Origin: Lacibacter sediminis
GTDB lineage: Bacteria; Bacteroidota; Bacteroidia; Chitinophagales; Chitinophagaceae
DNA length: 64,000 nucleotides
Direction: 5' to 3'
Assembly: GCF_014168535.1 (NCBI RefSeq)
Contig: NZ_CP060007.1
Span: 3,596,001 to 3,660,000, forward strand
Shown: piece by piece, positions 37,253 to 46,437 of the stretch
Numbering within the stretch: position 1 is the stretch's first letter
Layout of the letters: each line of letters starts with the position of its first letter
Translations under genes and position numbers: made by a program
The notes under the pieces: generated by a model
The model's database searches: none
What the model saw: only the letters and a program-made list of their open reading frames with translations
Told to the model about the DNA's origin: nothing

Positions 37253-37444
37253 TTAATTAAAAAGCACACCATCATTACTATAATATTCTGGATGGTTTAT
37301 GGAGAGGCTATATAAATCTGGTAATGAAATGATCGTCTTCGTTACAAAATCTTCCATTATCTTGTTACGCTGTCGAATCTGATCTCTAAATAAATCAACT
37401 GCTTTTTGTTTTGCGCATTTCGCCATGCCGTCGTATTTACCCAC
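37253..37444 (-). CDS. Small hypothetical ORF at the PUL border
   Basis: This 63-codon frame begins with GTG 17 nt after the GH88 stop codon. The product is hydrophilic (VGKYDGMAKCAKQKAVDLFR near the start, ending HPEYYSNDGVLFN), with no signal or membrane segment. The frame stays open upstream only as far as the end of the GH88 gene. It could be a genuine small gene at the tail of the operon or the leftover end of a lost gene. I do not recognise it. Confidence 0.3.
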   Translation of the reverse strand: MGKYDGMAKCAKQKAVDLFRDQIRQRNKIMEDFVTKTIISLPDLYSLSINHPEYYSNDGVLFN

Positions 37445-37461
37445 AACAAACCAGGCAGGTA

Positions 37462-38712
37462 TTATTTTCTAAATTCCAGCGTCTTATTATAGCGCAACAT
37501 GGCTTCAACGAAATAATAATCAGCATAAGAAAGCGGAACATCTATTTGTGATTTTGCAGGGAAATGGCCAACACTATGCTTTAACAGAAAGCCCCCGTTA
37601 GTGCCGGGCCTGGCTTTATATTCATCGCCGGAGAAGGTTAATAAAATTCTTTCGGCAGCGATAAATTGTTTCTTTGATAAATCATCTTTGTTATATCCAC
37701 TCAACTCTATTAAAGCAGATGCCATTATTGCAGCGGCAGAAGCATCCCGGTATGCATTTGGAATATTGGATGCATGATAATCCCAATAAGGTATTTTGTC
37801 TTCGGGAAGATGAGGATGATTAAGAATATAGGAAGCTATACGATTAGCTTGCTCTAAGTATTTTTGGTCGCCGGTTTCACGATACATCATAGTAAAACCA
37901 TATAATCCCCAGGCCTGGCCTCGAGCCCATGATGAGCTGTCTGCAAAGCCCTGTACCGTCTTTTTTTGTTTCACTTTACCAGTTTCCGGATTATAATTTA
38001 CCAGGTGAAATGAACTGTAATCTGGTCTGAAATGATTTTTCATTGCTGTATTGGCATGGGTAACAGCAATTTTGTAATAACTGGAATCACCGGTTGCCCT
38101 GGTGGCCCAGCATAATAATTCCAGATTCATCATGTTGTCAATAATCACTAAAAAGTCTGAAGGATCTTTAGAATCCCATGACTTAATGCTTCCTACTTTA
38201 GCGTTAAAACGTGTTGAAAGTGATTTGGCACTGTTGATCAGTATTTGTTTATATTCCGGCTTAGGATCTGCTTTATATAAATTTCCAAAGCTATTATACA
38301 TCATAAAACCAACATCATGATTCGTGGTATTATATTGTTCTTTTGCCAAGGATAACATGATGCGTTGCGCTTCGTTTTTCAGAACAGTATCTCCTGTTGC
38401 TTTGTACAGATAAAGTAATGTTCCCGGATAAAATCCGCTGATCCAATCATCCGATTTTGCAGTAATCAGTTTATTGTTTTCGTAAGACTTTGCAAAATTA
38501 TCAGGTGGAGGCAAAAGCGTCATCAGGTATTTATATTGCTGTACGCCATCTTTTAAATTACGTTGCACGGCATTCAACAGTTGTTTTTTCGGCGCCATTC
38601 TTATTGTTGAACAGCTTATGAATATTGAAAGTCCGGAGAATACAATTATAAATATTAGCGTTCTTACTATTAAGAAATGAGAAGTAACGTTTAGTTTTTT
38701 CAAGCAATCCAT
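37462..38712 (-). CDS. GH88 unsaturated glucuronyl hydrolase, lipoprotein
   Basis: This 416-aa protein is probably a lipoprotein (hydrophobic region at 14-33, then Cys34 in IFISC). Its alpha/alpha-barrel shows the GH88 active-site aspartates: Asp133 in TNHDVGFMMY and Asp192 in IIDNMMNLEL. The SSWARGQAWGLYGFTMMY motif follows near 265. GH88 enzymes remove the 4,5-unsaturated uronic acid that polysaccharide lyases leave at the non-reducing end. Two lyase candidates (BNR_4 and heparinase-like) lie upstream in the same operon, so it probably handles their products alongside GH105. The gene is 32 nt after the isomerase-like gene. Confidence 0.93.
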   Translation of the reverse strand: MDCLKKLNVTSHFLIVRTLIFIIVFSGLSIFISCSTIRMAPKKQLLNAVQRNLKDGVQQYKYLMTLLPPPDNFAKSYENNKLITAKSDDWISGFYPGTLLYLYKATGDTVLKNEAQRIMLSLAKEQYNTTNHDVGFMMYNSFGNLYKADPKPEYKQILINSAKSLSTRFNAKVGSIKSWDSKDPSDFLVIIDNMMNLELLCWATRATGDSSYYKIAVTHANTAMKNHFRPDYSSFHLVNYNPETGKVKQKKTVQGFADSSSWARGQAWGLYGFTMMYRETGDQKYLEQANRIASYILNHPHLPEDKIPYWDYHASNIPNAYRDASAAAIMASALIELSGYNKDDLSKKQFIAAERILLTFSGDEYKARPGTNGGFLLKHSVGHFPAKSQIDVPLSYADYYFVEAMLRYNKTLEFRK

Positions 38713-38744
38713 ATTTCTTTTTATGATTAGAAGGTTTTAAATTT

Positions 38745-40175
38745 TTAACATACCTGAACCACGTCCATATCAAGTAACTTACCCAGTTTGTGAATTTTAG
38801 TACTGATGTGTCCTATACCAACCGCACAATGGTGAGCAGGACCGTAGCTGTTCCAATCATTTACAAACTTCCGGGCTCCTATAGAGAATTTATAACGACT
38901 GTTGGTATTGCCTATTTCCAGTATCGGGCCTGCAACAGACTGTGCCTCGGCTACCAGCAACATCAGTTTACCACCTGCCTGTTCTACTAAAGAGAGTAAA
39001 GTTACCGGGCCATTTTTTACCGACATTTCTACTGACAATCCATTTCCTACTTTGCCATGGTAAACTACAAGCGGACGAACTTTTGTACGACCTTCTGCTA
39101 TAGCAATATGCCCTGGACCGTCATGTCCCATCAACACCACATCATCATTAAAGTCTATGGCATAGTATTCTGTAAAAGAACCTCCCGCTCCAAAGCTGTC
39201 CATGATCTTCATGGCCTGTGCATTTTTAATTTCGTATTCTCCTGCCACGGGTATTCCTCTTGCTGTTAATAATGAATTGCCCAAAATGATTGAACTGATT
39301 GTGTCTTCATTATCGAAATTTCCGGTGCCTTTATAATAATAAGCCATCGAACCTAATTGATAGCGGTCAACCAATGTATCTAATGCCATAGAAGTTTTTG
39401 CTGCTCTTTCAAGCTCTGCTACAGAACAATCTTGCTGCACATCGAAAGTGTCCAGAAATAATTTTACTCTTTCCTGTATTTGCTCTGAGGTAACACTTTT
39501 TCGTAATTCAGCCAATTCATCTACTTCCAGTAATTCGATATGGCCGCCAAAACTGGCATATTGCTGGGTAAGATCAGAGTAAATATCCAGCATACCGCTA
39601 TAATAATGCCCCATGCACCCCATGCGGTTATAAGCCATGATATTGGCCACTTTAGCGGCTTCAATCCATTCAGTTATTTCGTTCCAGCATTCAGTGTCAT
39701 TATTTAACATGCCTGTTATCTGATGGAATTTAATGCCGGTACGTTTAAAAACATTGGCTATTTCCGGTACAGGGCAAGCTGAACAATAAGCCAACCACTC
39801 TCCCGTCATTTTGGTACGACTGGTCATATTATTGAAACTACTATAATCGATAGCGGCTTCAGGGGAAAGGTTCAATATGACAACCGGCACTTTTGCTCTT
39901 TGTACAACAGGTAAAACAGTAGAAGACAAAGCATAAGTAGTAACATGTAAAAAGATCAGATCTACATCTTCTTTTCTGAAACGGCTGCCTGCTTCGAAAG
40001 CTTTCGCTGATGTATCAATTAATCCAAGGTTTACAATTTGAGGATGGATAGCAGATAATTTATTCTCTACAATGTTCAGGAATCCTTCCAGCCGTTCTTT
40101 CATCCCTTCAAATTGCTCCCAGTAAGCATCAAGACCAATACCAAACAGGCCTATTTTTAATGATGATTTTTGCAT
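38745..40175 (-). CDS. AraA/FucI-superfamily sugar isomerase
   Basis: This 476-aa cytoplasmic protein of the L-arabinose/L-fucose isomerase superfamily converts an aldose to a ketose. Likely metal ligands are Glu313 (AGEYEIKNA), Glu336 (GSFTEYYAIDF), His351 (MGHDGPGH) and His448 (YGPAHHCA). Their spacing is nearly that of E. coli AraA (306, 333, 350, 450). The rest of the sequence is distant from classic AraA. It lies between rhamnose mutarotase and GH88. No conventional rhamnose isomerase gene is nearby, so a role on L-rhamnose or another product of this locus is plausible. The true substrate is unknown; xylose or arabinose are alternatives. Confidence 0.8.
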   Translation of the reverse strand: MQKSSLKIGLFGIGLDAYWEQFEGMKERLEGFLNIVENKLSAIHPQIVNLGLIDTSAKAFEAGSRFRKEDVDLIFLHVTTYALSSTVLPVVQRAKVPVVILNLSPEAAIDYSSFNNMTSRTKMTGEWLAYCSACPVPEIANVFKRTGIKFHQITGMLNNDTECWNEITEWIEAAKVANIMAYNRMGCMGHYYSGMLDIYSDLTQQYASFGGHIELLEVDELAELRKSVTSEQIQERVKLFLDTFDVQQDCSVAELERAAKTSMALDTLVDRYQLGSMAYYYKGTGNFDNEDTISSIILGNSLLTARGIPVAGEYEIKNAQAMKIMDSFGAGGSFTEYYAIDFNDDVVLMGHDGPGHIAIAEGRTKVRPLVVYHGKVGNGLSVEMSVKNGPVTLLSLVEQAGGKLMLLVAEAQSVAGPILEIGNTNSRYKFSIGARKFVNDWNSYGPAHHCAVGIGHISTKIHKLGKLLDMDVVQVC

Positions 40176-40222
40176 TTAAAAAAAATATATAATGAGGGTA
40201 TTTACGTTAACAAACATAACAG

Positions 40223-40242
40223 CTATCAGCTACAGCCGATAG
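40223..40242. promoter_or_regulatory. Imperfect palindrome between mutarotase and isomerase genes
   Basis: CTATC-A-GC and GC-C-GATAG flank a TACA centre, giving one mismatch in each eight-base half. It lies in the 171-bp gap before the isomerase gene (start 40175). It could be an operator; no T-run follows, so a terminator is unlikely. The rest of the gap holds nothing recognisable. Confidence 0.25.
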
Positions 40243-40346
40243 GCTTATATGATATCTTTAGAGCAGATTTTGATATAAACACAGGCTTTAACCATTCAGA
40301 AAAAATCACATGTTTTATAAAATCTAATACGTTTAACTATTTCATA

Positions 40347-40655
40347 TTAATCCATATAAAACATCTGCTCCATCGGAATAACAACGGGCGAATTATCCGG
40401 GTTTGTTTCCATAATATCGGCCATAAAATCCCACCATTTTCTGATAACAGGATCTTCATTGATTGAGGGTGCATTTTCTTTGCAGGATTGAACAGCAAAT
40501 AAACTATGCGTTTCTTCATCCAAAAAAATCGAATAGTCAGATACTCCGCCAGTCGTTAACAAGGCTTTCAATTCCGGCCATATAGCGTCATGACGTCGCT
40601 TGTATTCCTCTTTAAAACCCGGATAGAGTTTCATTTTAAACGCTTTTTTCTTCAT
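40347..40655 (-). CDS. rhaM: L-rhamnose mutarotase
   Basis: This 102-aa cytoplasmic enzyme interconverts the alpha and beta anomers of L-rhamnose. The RhaM fold is evident from MKLYPGFKEEYKRRHDAIWP, with the catalytic His22 in RRHDAIWPEL, the middle strand GGVSDYSIFLDEETHSLF and the C-terminal DPVIRKWWDFMADIM. Length is the usual 100-105 residues. It marks rhamnose as a product of this PUL, in agreement with the GH106 rhamnosidase at 57457. It lies 109 nt downstream of the BNR_4 gene and 171 nt upstream of the isomerase-like gene. Confidence 0.95.
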   Translation of the reverse strand: MKKKAFKMKLYPGFKEEYKRRHDAIWPELKALLTTGGVSDYSIFLDEETHSLFAVQSCKENAPSINEDPVIRKWWDFMADIMETNPDNSPVVIPMEQMFYMD

Positions 40656-40764
40656 TCGATAATAGTTTTGAGATTGAAGGTTAGGGATAAATGTACTTTG
40701 CAGTTTTCTTTTTCTGATGAAGTATAGGTTTCTGATACTTTCAGTTTGTAAATTATATTTCTAA

Positions 40765-42090
40765 CTATTTCCAACGAGGTTTCCATTCCAAAACAAACAC
40801 TTCCTGCGGTAAAACATCTTTCACAGTTTCTGCATCTCCCTGCTCTACTTTTTGTACAAACAGATGTACTTTCTTTTTTCTATTCCACAAAGCAGTATCA
40901 TAAGATGGCTCCCATAAGCCAACACTTTCTGCCGTTAAATTTTCAACAACCCATTTGGCTTTGGACAGATCATTACATAACGCCACACTCACTTTATCTT
41001 CCTGTTCTATATCCCGGTAGATCATAATTGCTTTTACAGTTTTTTTATTTTCGTTGATGATCAATTGCGGACGGGATATGGGAATTCTTTTTGTACCACT
41101 TCCTGATAAACTGAATGGGGTTTTCCTGTCTGATACCTGTTGCGTAATCCATCGGCTACCATCGTGATATACCAACTGATACTGCGGCACTTTACTACTT
41201 TCGCTTCTCCAGTAAGTTACGGTGTAAGGCCTTCCTTTACTATCCGCAACAATTGCTGTAGTATTAATGAGCTCACTTTTTTGTGGAATTCTAACTGCAT
41301 ATTCTGCGGTTGCGGCAGTTACCGGCAACTTGTATTTTTCGCCTGTGCTCTTTTCCCAGGTTTTACCTCCATCTTTAGAACGGGCGTAACAAAGGTCATG
41401 GTTACTAGCCACATCAGGAGATTCCCGCCATACCCATGAAAGATGAATGGTTCCGGATTTATCTGTTCCCATTTGCCAATACGGACTGCGTTCGCCCTCC
41501 CCATTAATCCAGCCATCCTGCACTTGAGACCATTTTTTATATTTGACATCATACCTATTTAAAATAATGCTGCCATTACCTGATGAACCGTCACGGTAGA
41601 GAAAAAGCAAATTGCCATTTGGTAAATTGTAAAATTCAGGATATGTTACCCGTTCCTCTTTTAGACCTGTCATTGGAAATTCATTGGTTAATTCCAAAGA
41701 GCCCGGCTTCACACTTCTGCAATATCTCAACTTGTTAACGTGATGCCCCCAAGACACATGCAGATAACCATCGCCATCAACAATTATACTAATAGTACAA
41801 TGAGCATCTGCAGCGTTTCCTTTATACTGACTGACATTTAGCTGCCAGTTTTCAGTGTTGATTTTCCTCTTACCAACTACTAACTGCTGCTGTTCATTGT
41901 AATAGGCTATGTATTGAATATTTTTATAAGTGGCTATAGCATTGTGCCTGAGAATATTTGCATTAATAGAATTCCTTGCCCATCCCTTACCCACTTTTAT
42001 CAGATTAACATTTTCAATTGAATTTGATTTTTGAGCAAATAATGTTGCTTGAATGAAAAGACAAAAAAACAGGAACTTCAGTTTCTTCAT
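40765..42090 (-). CDS. BNR_4 beta-propeller polysaccharide lyase candidate (PL24/PL25/PL42-like)
   Basis: This 441-aa exported protein (signal peptide to about residue 20) is a seven-bladed propeller of the BNR_4 type. It is recognised by ADAHCTISIIVDGDGYLHVS (His97, His111) followed by WGHHVNKLRYCRS (His116, His117), GLKEERVTYPEFYNLPNGNL, and GTIHLSWVWRES. Ulvan lyases of PL24 and PL25 and rhamnosyl-glucuronate lyases of PL42 share this fold and use paired histidines. All cut between rhamnose and glucuronic or iduronic acid. The rhamnosidase, rhamnose mutarotase, GH88 and GH105 in the same locus support such a substrate. The exact PL family needs a profile search. Confidence 0.8.
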   Translation of the reverse strand: MKKLKFLFFCLFIQATLFAQKSNSIENVNLIKVGKGWARNSINANILRHNAIATYKNIQYIAYYNEQQQLVVGKRKINTENWQLNVSQYKGNAADAHCTISIIVDGDGYLHVSWGHHVNKLRYCRSVKPGSLELTNEFPMTGLKEERVTYPEFYNLPNGNLLFLYRDGSSGNGSIILNRYDVKYKKWSQVQDGWINGEGERSPYWQMGTDKSGTIHLSWVWRESPDVASNHDLCYARSKDGGKTWEKSTGEKYKLPVTAATAEYAVRIPQKSELINTTAIVADSKGRPYTVTYWRSESSKVPQYQLVYHDGSRWITQQVSDRKTPFSLSGSGTKRIPISRPQLIINENKKTVKAIMIYRDIEQEDKVSVALCNDLSKAKWVVENLTAESVGLWEPSYDTALWNRKKKVHLFVQKVEQGDAETVKDVLPQEVFVLEWKPRWK

Positions 42091-42122
42091 TAAAAAGATT
42101 GATTTAAATAAGTGATCAAAAA

Positions 42123-42356
42123 TTAAGGATTTACAGTGACGTTAAATTCTTTTACAACTTTTTCCTCTTTATTATAAGTAGCATTTTGCGCAACAAAAAC
42201 CATTTTATAATTACTTAAACCGGTGAATATGTAGTTATGATTTAAAGGCATAGTTGCTGTAATATTTTCAAAACAACACATATACCAGGACTGATCAGAT
42301 TTACACAGATAGGTTAATTCGAGAACATGTCCCGACTCACCTAAAGTGTTTTCCTT
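42123..42356 (-). pseudogene. 3' remnant of a DUF5017-like surface lipoprotein gene
   Basis: The 250-nt gap between the GntR gene and the BNR_4 gene contains an open minus-strand frame of about 77 codons ending in TAA at 42123-42125. The final residues are VVKEFNVTVNP, identical over ten residues to the end of the DUF5017-like protein at 50256 (VVKEFNVTVN). Just upstream, NYIFTGLSNYKMVFVAQN corresponds to NYSYVFTKAGTYKVVFVASN. No start codon with a signal peptide precedes it; the frame runs backward into the end of the GntR gene. It is best read as the tail of a lost paralogue. Confidence 0.75.
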
Positions 42357-43351
42357 CTAATCATATAAAAAGGATTACGGATTTTCCTGCAATTATTGTC
42401 GAGAATACACTTTGCAGCTGTTCTTCCCATGGCTTCGAAATCAGTTGTTATAACAGTAACATCCAGCAATTCTTTTAACACTGTTTCATTGAATGAAATA
42501 ATGCCAATACTTTTACCAGGTATCATCTTTGATTGGCGGGCTTTCTTAATAAGCAATGCCAGGTCTGATTCGGTTGTTTCAATATACACTGTTCCTTTGT
42601 TCAGTGCAATCGTTTCTGCACTTGAAAGTACTTCCAACTCTTTGTTGAATTCCAAGCAAAACTGCCTTACTCCTTTTATAATTTCTCTGGGATGATGACC
42701 TTCCTTTTTCAGAACAACAGCAATACGATCATATTTTAATAATAAATCTTTAGCATCTGCCAAGGCTGAATAAATATCATTTTGAAAATCCTGGTACACT
42801 TCAATACAATTCTTCTTCAATCCTTTTATCTGCTTATCTAGAATAACAAGCTCCTGCTCCGGAATCATTTCGAATATCTTAAGATATTCTTCCGTCTTTG
42901 CAGTAAGATAAAAATGTGGCATGATTACATAATAATGGTATTTCCCAAGTGCATTTTCGATTATCTCTTTTAACAAATGAGGATCATAATGATGAATCTG
43001 TAAATCGACATTAGCATGCTTTCCCAATGTTTCAATAAAACTGTCGTACACCATTTTTTTATATGTACTGAGCTTATTAAAAACTAAAAGCACTTTTAAC
43101 TTCTTATCCTTTTTGCCTACAACAAAATAGCCTTTCCCTGCAAATGAATTAATATATCCCTGCTTTTTCAAGAGCCCGTATGCTTTTTCTATTGTATCTC
43201 TGGCAACTTTGTATTCTGAACTGAATTCGTTAATAGATGGCAACTGTTCATTTCGTTGCAATAACCCTTTTTCTATATCACGTCGAATCGATTCAGCAAC
43301 CTGCTGAATTCTTGTTAACTCTCTATCTTCAATAATTTTAAATTTATGCAT
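42341..43351 (-). CDS. GntR-family regulator with a LacI-type sugar-binding domain
   Basis: This 336-aa regulator starts at the ATG at 43351; an upstream in-frame TTG at 43369 adds six residues and is less likely. An N-terminal GntR winged helix (about residues 10-80: ESIRRDIEKGLLQRNEQLPS, then EYKVARDTIEKAYGLLKKQG) is followed by a periplasmic-binding-protein-like sensor domain from about 85 (LKVLLVFNKLSTYKKMVYDS) to the end. It lies inside the PUL on the same strand. It probably senses a mono- or disaccharide from the locus, with rhamnose a good guess. Its 3' end overlaps the open frame of the DUF5017 remnant, suggesting a rearrangement at this point. Confidence 0.88.
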   Translation of the reverse strand: MHKFKIIEDRELTRIQQVAESIRRDIEKGLLQRNEQLPSINEFSSEYKVARDTIEKAYGLLKKQGYINSFAGKGYFVVGKKDKKLKVLLVFNKLSTYKKMVYDSFIETLGKHANVDLQIHHYDPHLLKEIIENALGKYHYYVIMPHFYLTAKTEEYLKIFEMIPEQELVILDKQIKGLKKNCIEVYQDFQNDIYSALADAKDLLLKYDRIAVVLKKEGHHPREIIKGVRQFCLEFNKELEVLSSAETIALNKGTVYIETTESDLALLIKKARQSKMIPGKSIGIISFNETVLKELLDVTVITTDFEAMGRTAAKCILDNNCRKIRNPFYMIRRKTL

Positions 43352-43461
43352 GCGATGCTTTTTTGGCAAACTCTTTATTCAACGTCAGTTATTCACTTCA
43401 GTGATTACAATCATTCCAATTTCTGCCACTAAGAAAATGCATTCTAAATATAATTATGATT

Positions 43462-44886
43462 TTACTTCATTTCTGCAAAAAAAGGCGATAAAGGCAAATT
43501 CCAATTATTAAAAATGTCTACGGGAGCATAATTACGATAAGCATATCGAACATATACTGCACTTTGTATCTCTGAGCACTCTAGTTGAATTTTCGTGGCA
43601 TTTTCTAATAGAGATGCTTTTGCAGGGTAAAATTTATTATCTGCTCCAGCCAATTCAAACCCTGTAATTGAATTATTTGTTGTGTGCAAACCACGTTCTG
43701 CAAAATCAAAATCCAAAACAACTTTTCCTTTCTCTGTCTTAGCTGATTTATACATTGGCCCGCTAAAAGGTATTCCTGCTTGCTTATACGTTTTAGCTAA
43801 GGCTAATAAGGCTAAACGAAATCCAACTACATCTTTTTGCGGTGGGTGAATTTTAGTAGCCATTCCAACATCTGCCGTAACCACCATACCGCTATTGGGA
43901 ATTTGTTGAAGACTTGCAAATTGCGATTGTCTTAATTCAGCAGCCTGGAGGCTATCAGGATGATTGTAATTATATGGAGCGATTTGTACATAATAGAAAG
44001 GCAGATCTCCCGATTTCCATTTTTCCCGCCACGATTTTACCATAGCAGGAAATAACGCTTTATATAATTTTGGATCAAATCTGTTGGATTCTCCCTGGTA
44101 CCATAAAAAACCTTTAATGCCATAGCTTATTAAAGGGTTGATCATTGCATTATAAATCAAAGAAGGATCTGATATCGGATTTTTAACTTCTGCGATATCT
44201 TTTTTTAATACCGCTAATGATACCTGTGGAAATTGATTCTCCAGTACTTCACTATCCATCCAGGCTTCAATTCTGGTGCCACCCCAACTAGATATAATAA
44301 CAGCAACAGGAACGTTCAGATTTTTCTGTAATCTTTTTGCAAAGTAGTAAGCAGCGGCGCTGCAATTACCAAGAGTAGTGGGTGAAGTTTCAAGCCATTT
44401 TCCTTTGCAATCATTTTCTTTTTTGTTGTTATATGCTTTTTCTACTTTAAAATACCTGATATTATCTGAAGGCTTTGCATCTAATAAAGCATCTACATAA
44501 CCGTTTATTGGTTGGCCAGAGTATCCGTTCATCGGCATCTCCATATTCGACTGTCCGGAACAAAACCACACCTCACCTATCAGTATGTTTTTAAGAACGA
44601 TAGATTCTCCATCGGACAGTGTTAAAGTATATGGACCACCTGCCTGTGGAGTTTCTATCTCCATCATCCATTTACCATCATTAGAAGGTAAAACAGTGTA
44701 CTTTTTTTTATTCCACGATGAAACAATGGTTACATTGTTTGCTTTGTCTGTCTCGCCCCATATCTTAACTTTTGAACTTTGTTGCAATACCATACCATCA
44801 GCAATTATAGCAGGTAGTTTTATTTTTGCCTGTAATAAAGAAGCATAAAAAAACAAAACAGTGAATACTAAAATATATTTTCTCAT
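43462..44886 (-). CDS. Sialate O-acetylesterase-like (SASA) carbohydrate esterase
   Basis: This 474-aa exported SGNH-type esterase has a signal peptide to about residue 20. A beta-sandwich start (LPAIIADGMVLQQSSKVKIW) leads to the nucleophile motif WFCSGQSNMEMP near 110, then VIISSWGGTRIEAWM and GFLWYQGESNRFDPKLY. A later block with VVTADVGMATKIHPPQKD holds the catalytic Asp and His. Family members remove O-acetyl groups from sialic acid, xylan, xyloglucan or pectin-type sugars. In this locus it probably de-acetylates the target glycan so that the lyases can act. It follows the sulfatase gene by 49 nt. Confidence 0.88.
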   Translation of the reverse strand: MRKYILVFTVLFFYASLLQAKIKLPAIIADGMVLQQSSKVKIWGETDKANNVTIVSSWNKKKYTVLPSNDGKWMMEIETPQAGGPYTLTLSDGESIVLKNILIGEVWFCSGQSNMEMPMNGYSGQPINGYVDALLDAKPSDNIRYFKVEKAYNNKKENDCKGKWLETSPTTLGNCSAAAYYFAKRLQKNLNVPVAVIISSWGGTRIEAWMDSEVLENQFPQVSLAVLKKDIAEVKNPISDPSLIYNAMINPLISYGIKGFLWYQGESNRFDPKLYKALFPAMVKSWREKWKSGDLPFYYVQIAPYNYNHPDSLQAAELRQSQFASLQQIPNSGMVVTADVGMATKIHPPQKDVVGFRLALLALAKTYKQAGIPFSGPMYKSAKTEKGKVVLDFDFAERGLHTTNNSITGFELAGADNKFYPAKASLLENATKIQLECSEIQSAVYVRYAYRNYAPVDIFNNWNLPLSPFFAEMK

Positions 44887-44935
44887 GTTAGTTATTGATG
44901 GTTGCCTGAATAATTCAAATGTTTACGTTACGCTA

Positions 44936-46345
44936 TCAGAATCTTTCGTTATTTGGTGCATTATGATTAATATCTACACCATACCTCTTCTTCATCTCTC
45001 TGAATAATTTACGCATTTTCCTGAGCTGATTACTGTAAGAAGTATTTTGAGAAAGGTTATCAATTTCATGTGGATCTGATCTGGTATCAAAAAGCTCCTC
45101 GTAGTTATGCTCAATGAAATTCATATACTTAAAATCCTTGGTTACTACACCTTCAACCATTGGGATGCGGGGGCTGCCAAGAAAATAATGCTGGTAGAAA
45201 AAATGTTCTCTTTCAGGAATATTTCCCTGAACAACATCTATCAGATTTACACCTTGCATAAAGTCCGGCACTTTTATTTCGGCCAACGACAGAATTGTTG
45301 GAGCAATATCAATATTCAAAGCAACCTGTTGAGCCTTCAGATTTTTGATCTTATCAGGAGTTCTTGGATCATAGATAATTAGTGGCACTCTGATTGATTC
45401 TTCATAGCCAAACCATTTCCCTTCAATATTTTTTTCGCCCAGCATCATTCCATTATCACCCATAAAAATGATGACTGTATTTTTATCAAGACCTTTCTCT
45501 TTCAACTTGTGAACCATTCTGCCGATTGCATCGTCTACACCTGTAATTAAGCGGTAATAATTCTTAACATTTTCCTGATACAACTCCGGCGTTCCCAAAA
45601 GACCCTTCCAGCGAACTCTTGCAAAATTTGAATCGGTTCTGAAAAAATCCGGGAACTGATTCCAATACGTTTCTTTCGCTGTTACAGGATAGGGGATTGT
45701 TACATCTTTGTACAACTGCTCATAGCCCGGCTGTACAAAGTATTTTGGAGGATTTCCATCTTGCTCATGCGGCGCTTTGAAACTTACCGAAAGACAAAAC
45801 GGTTGCTTACCTGAGTAACCATCAAGAAAGGTTTGAATAGCATTACTAAGTGTATCAGTGTCATGCAGCCTTCTTCCATTCTCAAACGTTTGAATATAAT
45901 CCGGCTGCATTTTGCCGCCATCTTCGGTATTAACCCAGAAATCATATTGTTCTTTTGGTGGAGCAGTACCAATTCCATACTTGCCGATAAAACCAACCTG
46001 ATAGCCGTTTTGCTTTAACAGATAAGGATAGGTAGCTGTTAAAACATCTTTCGACATATCAGTCACAAAATCATTTATCTTATGTTTGTTTTGATACGCT
46101 CCCGTTAAAATACTTGCTCTGCTTACACAGCAAATAGAAGTGGTAACATATGCATTTCGGAAAAGAATGCCATTATTAGCAAGATTATCCAGGTTGGGTG
46201 TTTTCAGAATGGTATTACCCATAACACCCAATGCATCCCAGCGTTGATCATCTGTTAAAATGAAAATGATATTGGGTTTATTGCTTTGAGCCAAAAGTAA
46301 CAATGGCAAAAAGACAATGTAAACGATCAACAAAAGCGATTTCAT
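44936..46345 (-). CDS. S1-family sulfatase with atypical formylglycine motif
   Basis: This arylsulfatase-fold enzyme is 469 aa from the ATG at 46345, where MKSLLLIVYIVFLPLLLLAQ is a good signal peptide. An ATG at 46360 adds five residues, and numbering here follows that longer form. Metal-site sequences are PNIIFILTDDQRWDALG near 30 and IFMGDNGMMLGEK near 300. The formylglycine site reads SICCVSRASILTG with Cys77, Val79 and Arg81, so the usual P or A of CxPxR is V. It would remove sulfate esters from a glycan in the periplasm after activation by a formylglycine-generating enzyme, which is not in the window. A sulfated substrate such as ulvan is implied. Confidence 0.9.
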   Translation of the reverse strand: MKSLLLIVYIVFLPLLLLAQSNKPNIIFILTDDQRWDALGVMGNTILKTPNLDNLANNGILFRNAYVTTSICCVSRASILTGAYQNKHKINDFVTDMSKDVLTATYPYLLKQNGYQVGFIGKYGIGTAPPKEQYDFWVNTEDGGKMQPDYIQTFENGRRLHDTDTLSNAIQTFLDGYSGKQPFCLSVSFKAPHEQDGNPPKYFVQPGYEQLYKDVTIPYPVTAKETYWNQFPDFFRTDSNFARVRWKGLLGTPELYQENVKNYYRLITGVDDAIGRMVHKLKEKGLDKNTVIIFMGDNGMMLGEKNIEGKWFGYEESIRVPLIIYDPRTPDKIKNLKAQQVALNIDIAPTILSLAEIKVPDFMQGVNLIDVVQGNIPEREHFFYQHYFLGSPRIPMVEGVVTKDFKYMNFIEHNYEELFDTRSDPHEIDNLSQNTSYSNQLRKMRKLFREMKKRYGVDINHNAPNNERF

Positions 46346-46437
46346 AATTGGCTTCACCATCGTAATTTTTTAATATTTCACCCATCATATTCGTGAATGG
46401 AAATCTACATGATTATTCAAATGAATGTATTCACTGG

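Noticed and set aside
43352..43369. TTG start for the GntR regulator
   Set aside because: The ATG at 43351 is a better start and leaves the whole GntR winged helix intact.
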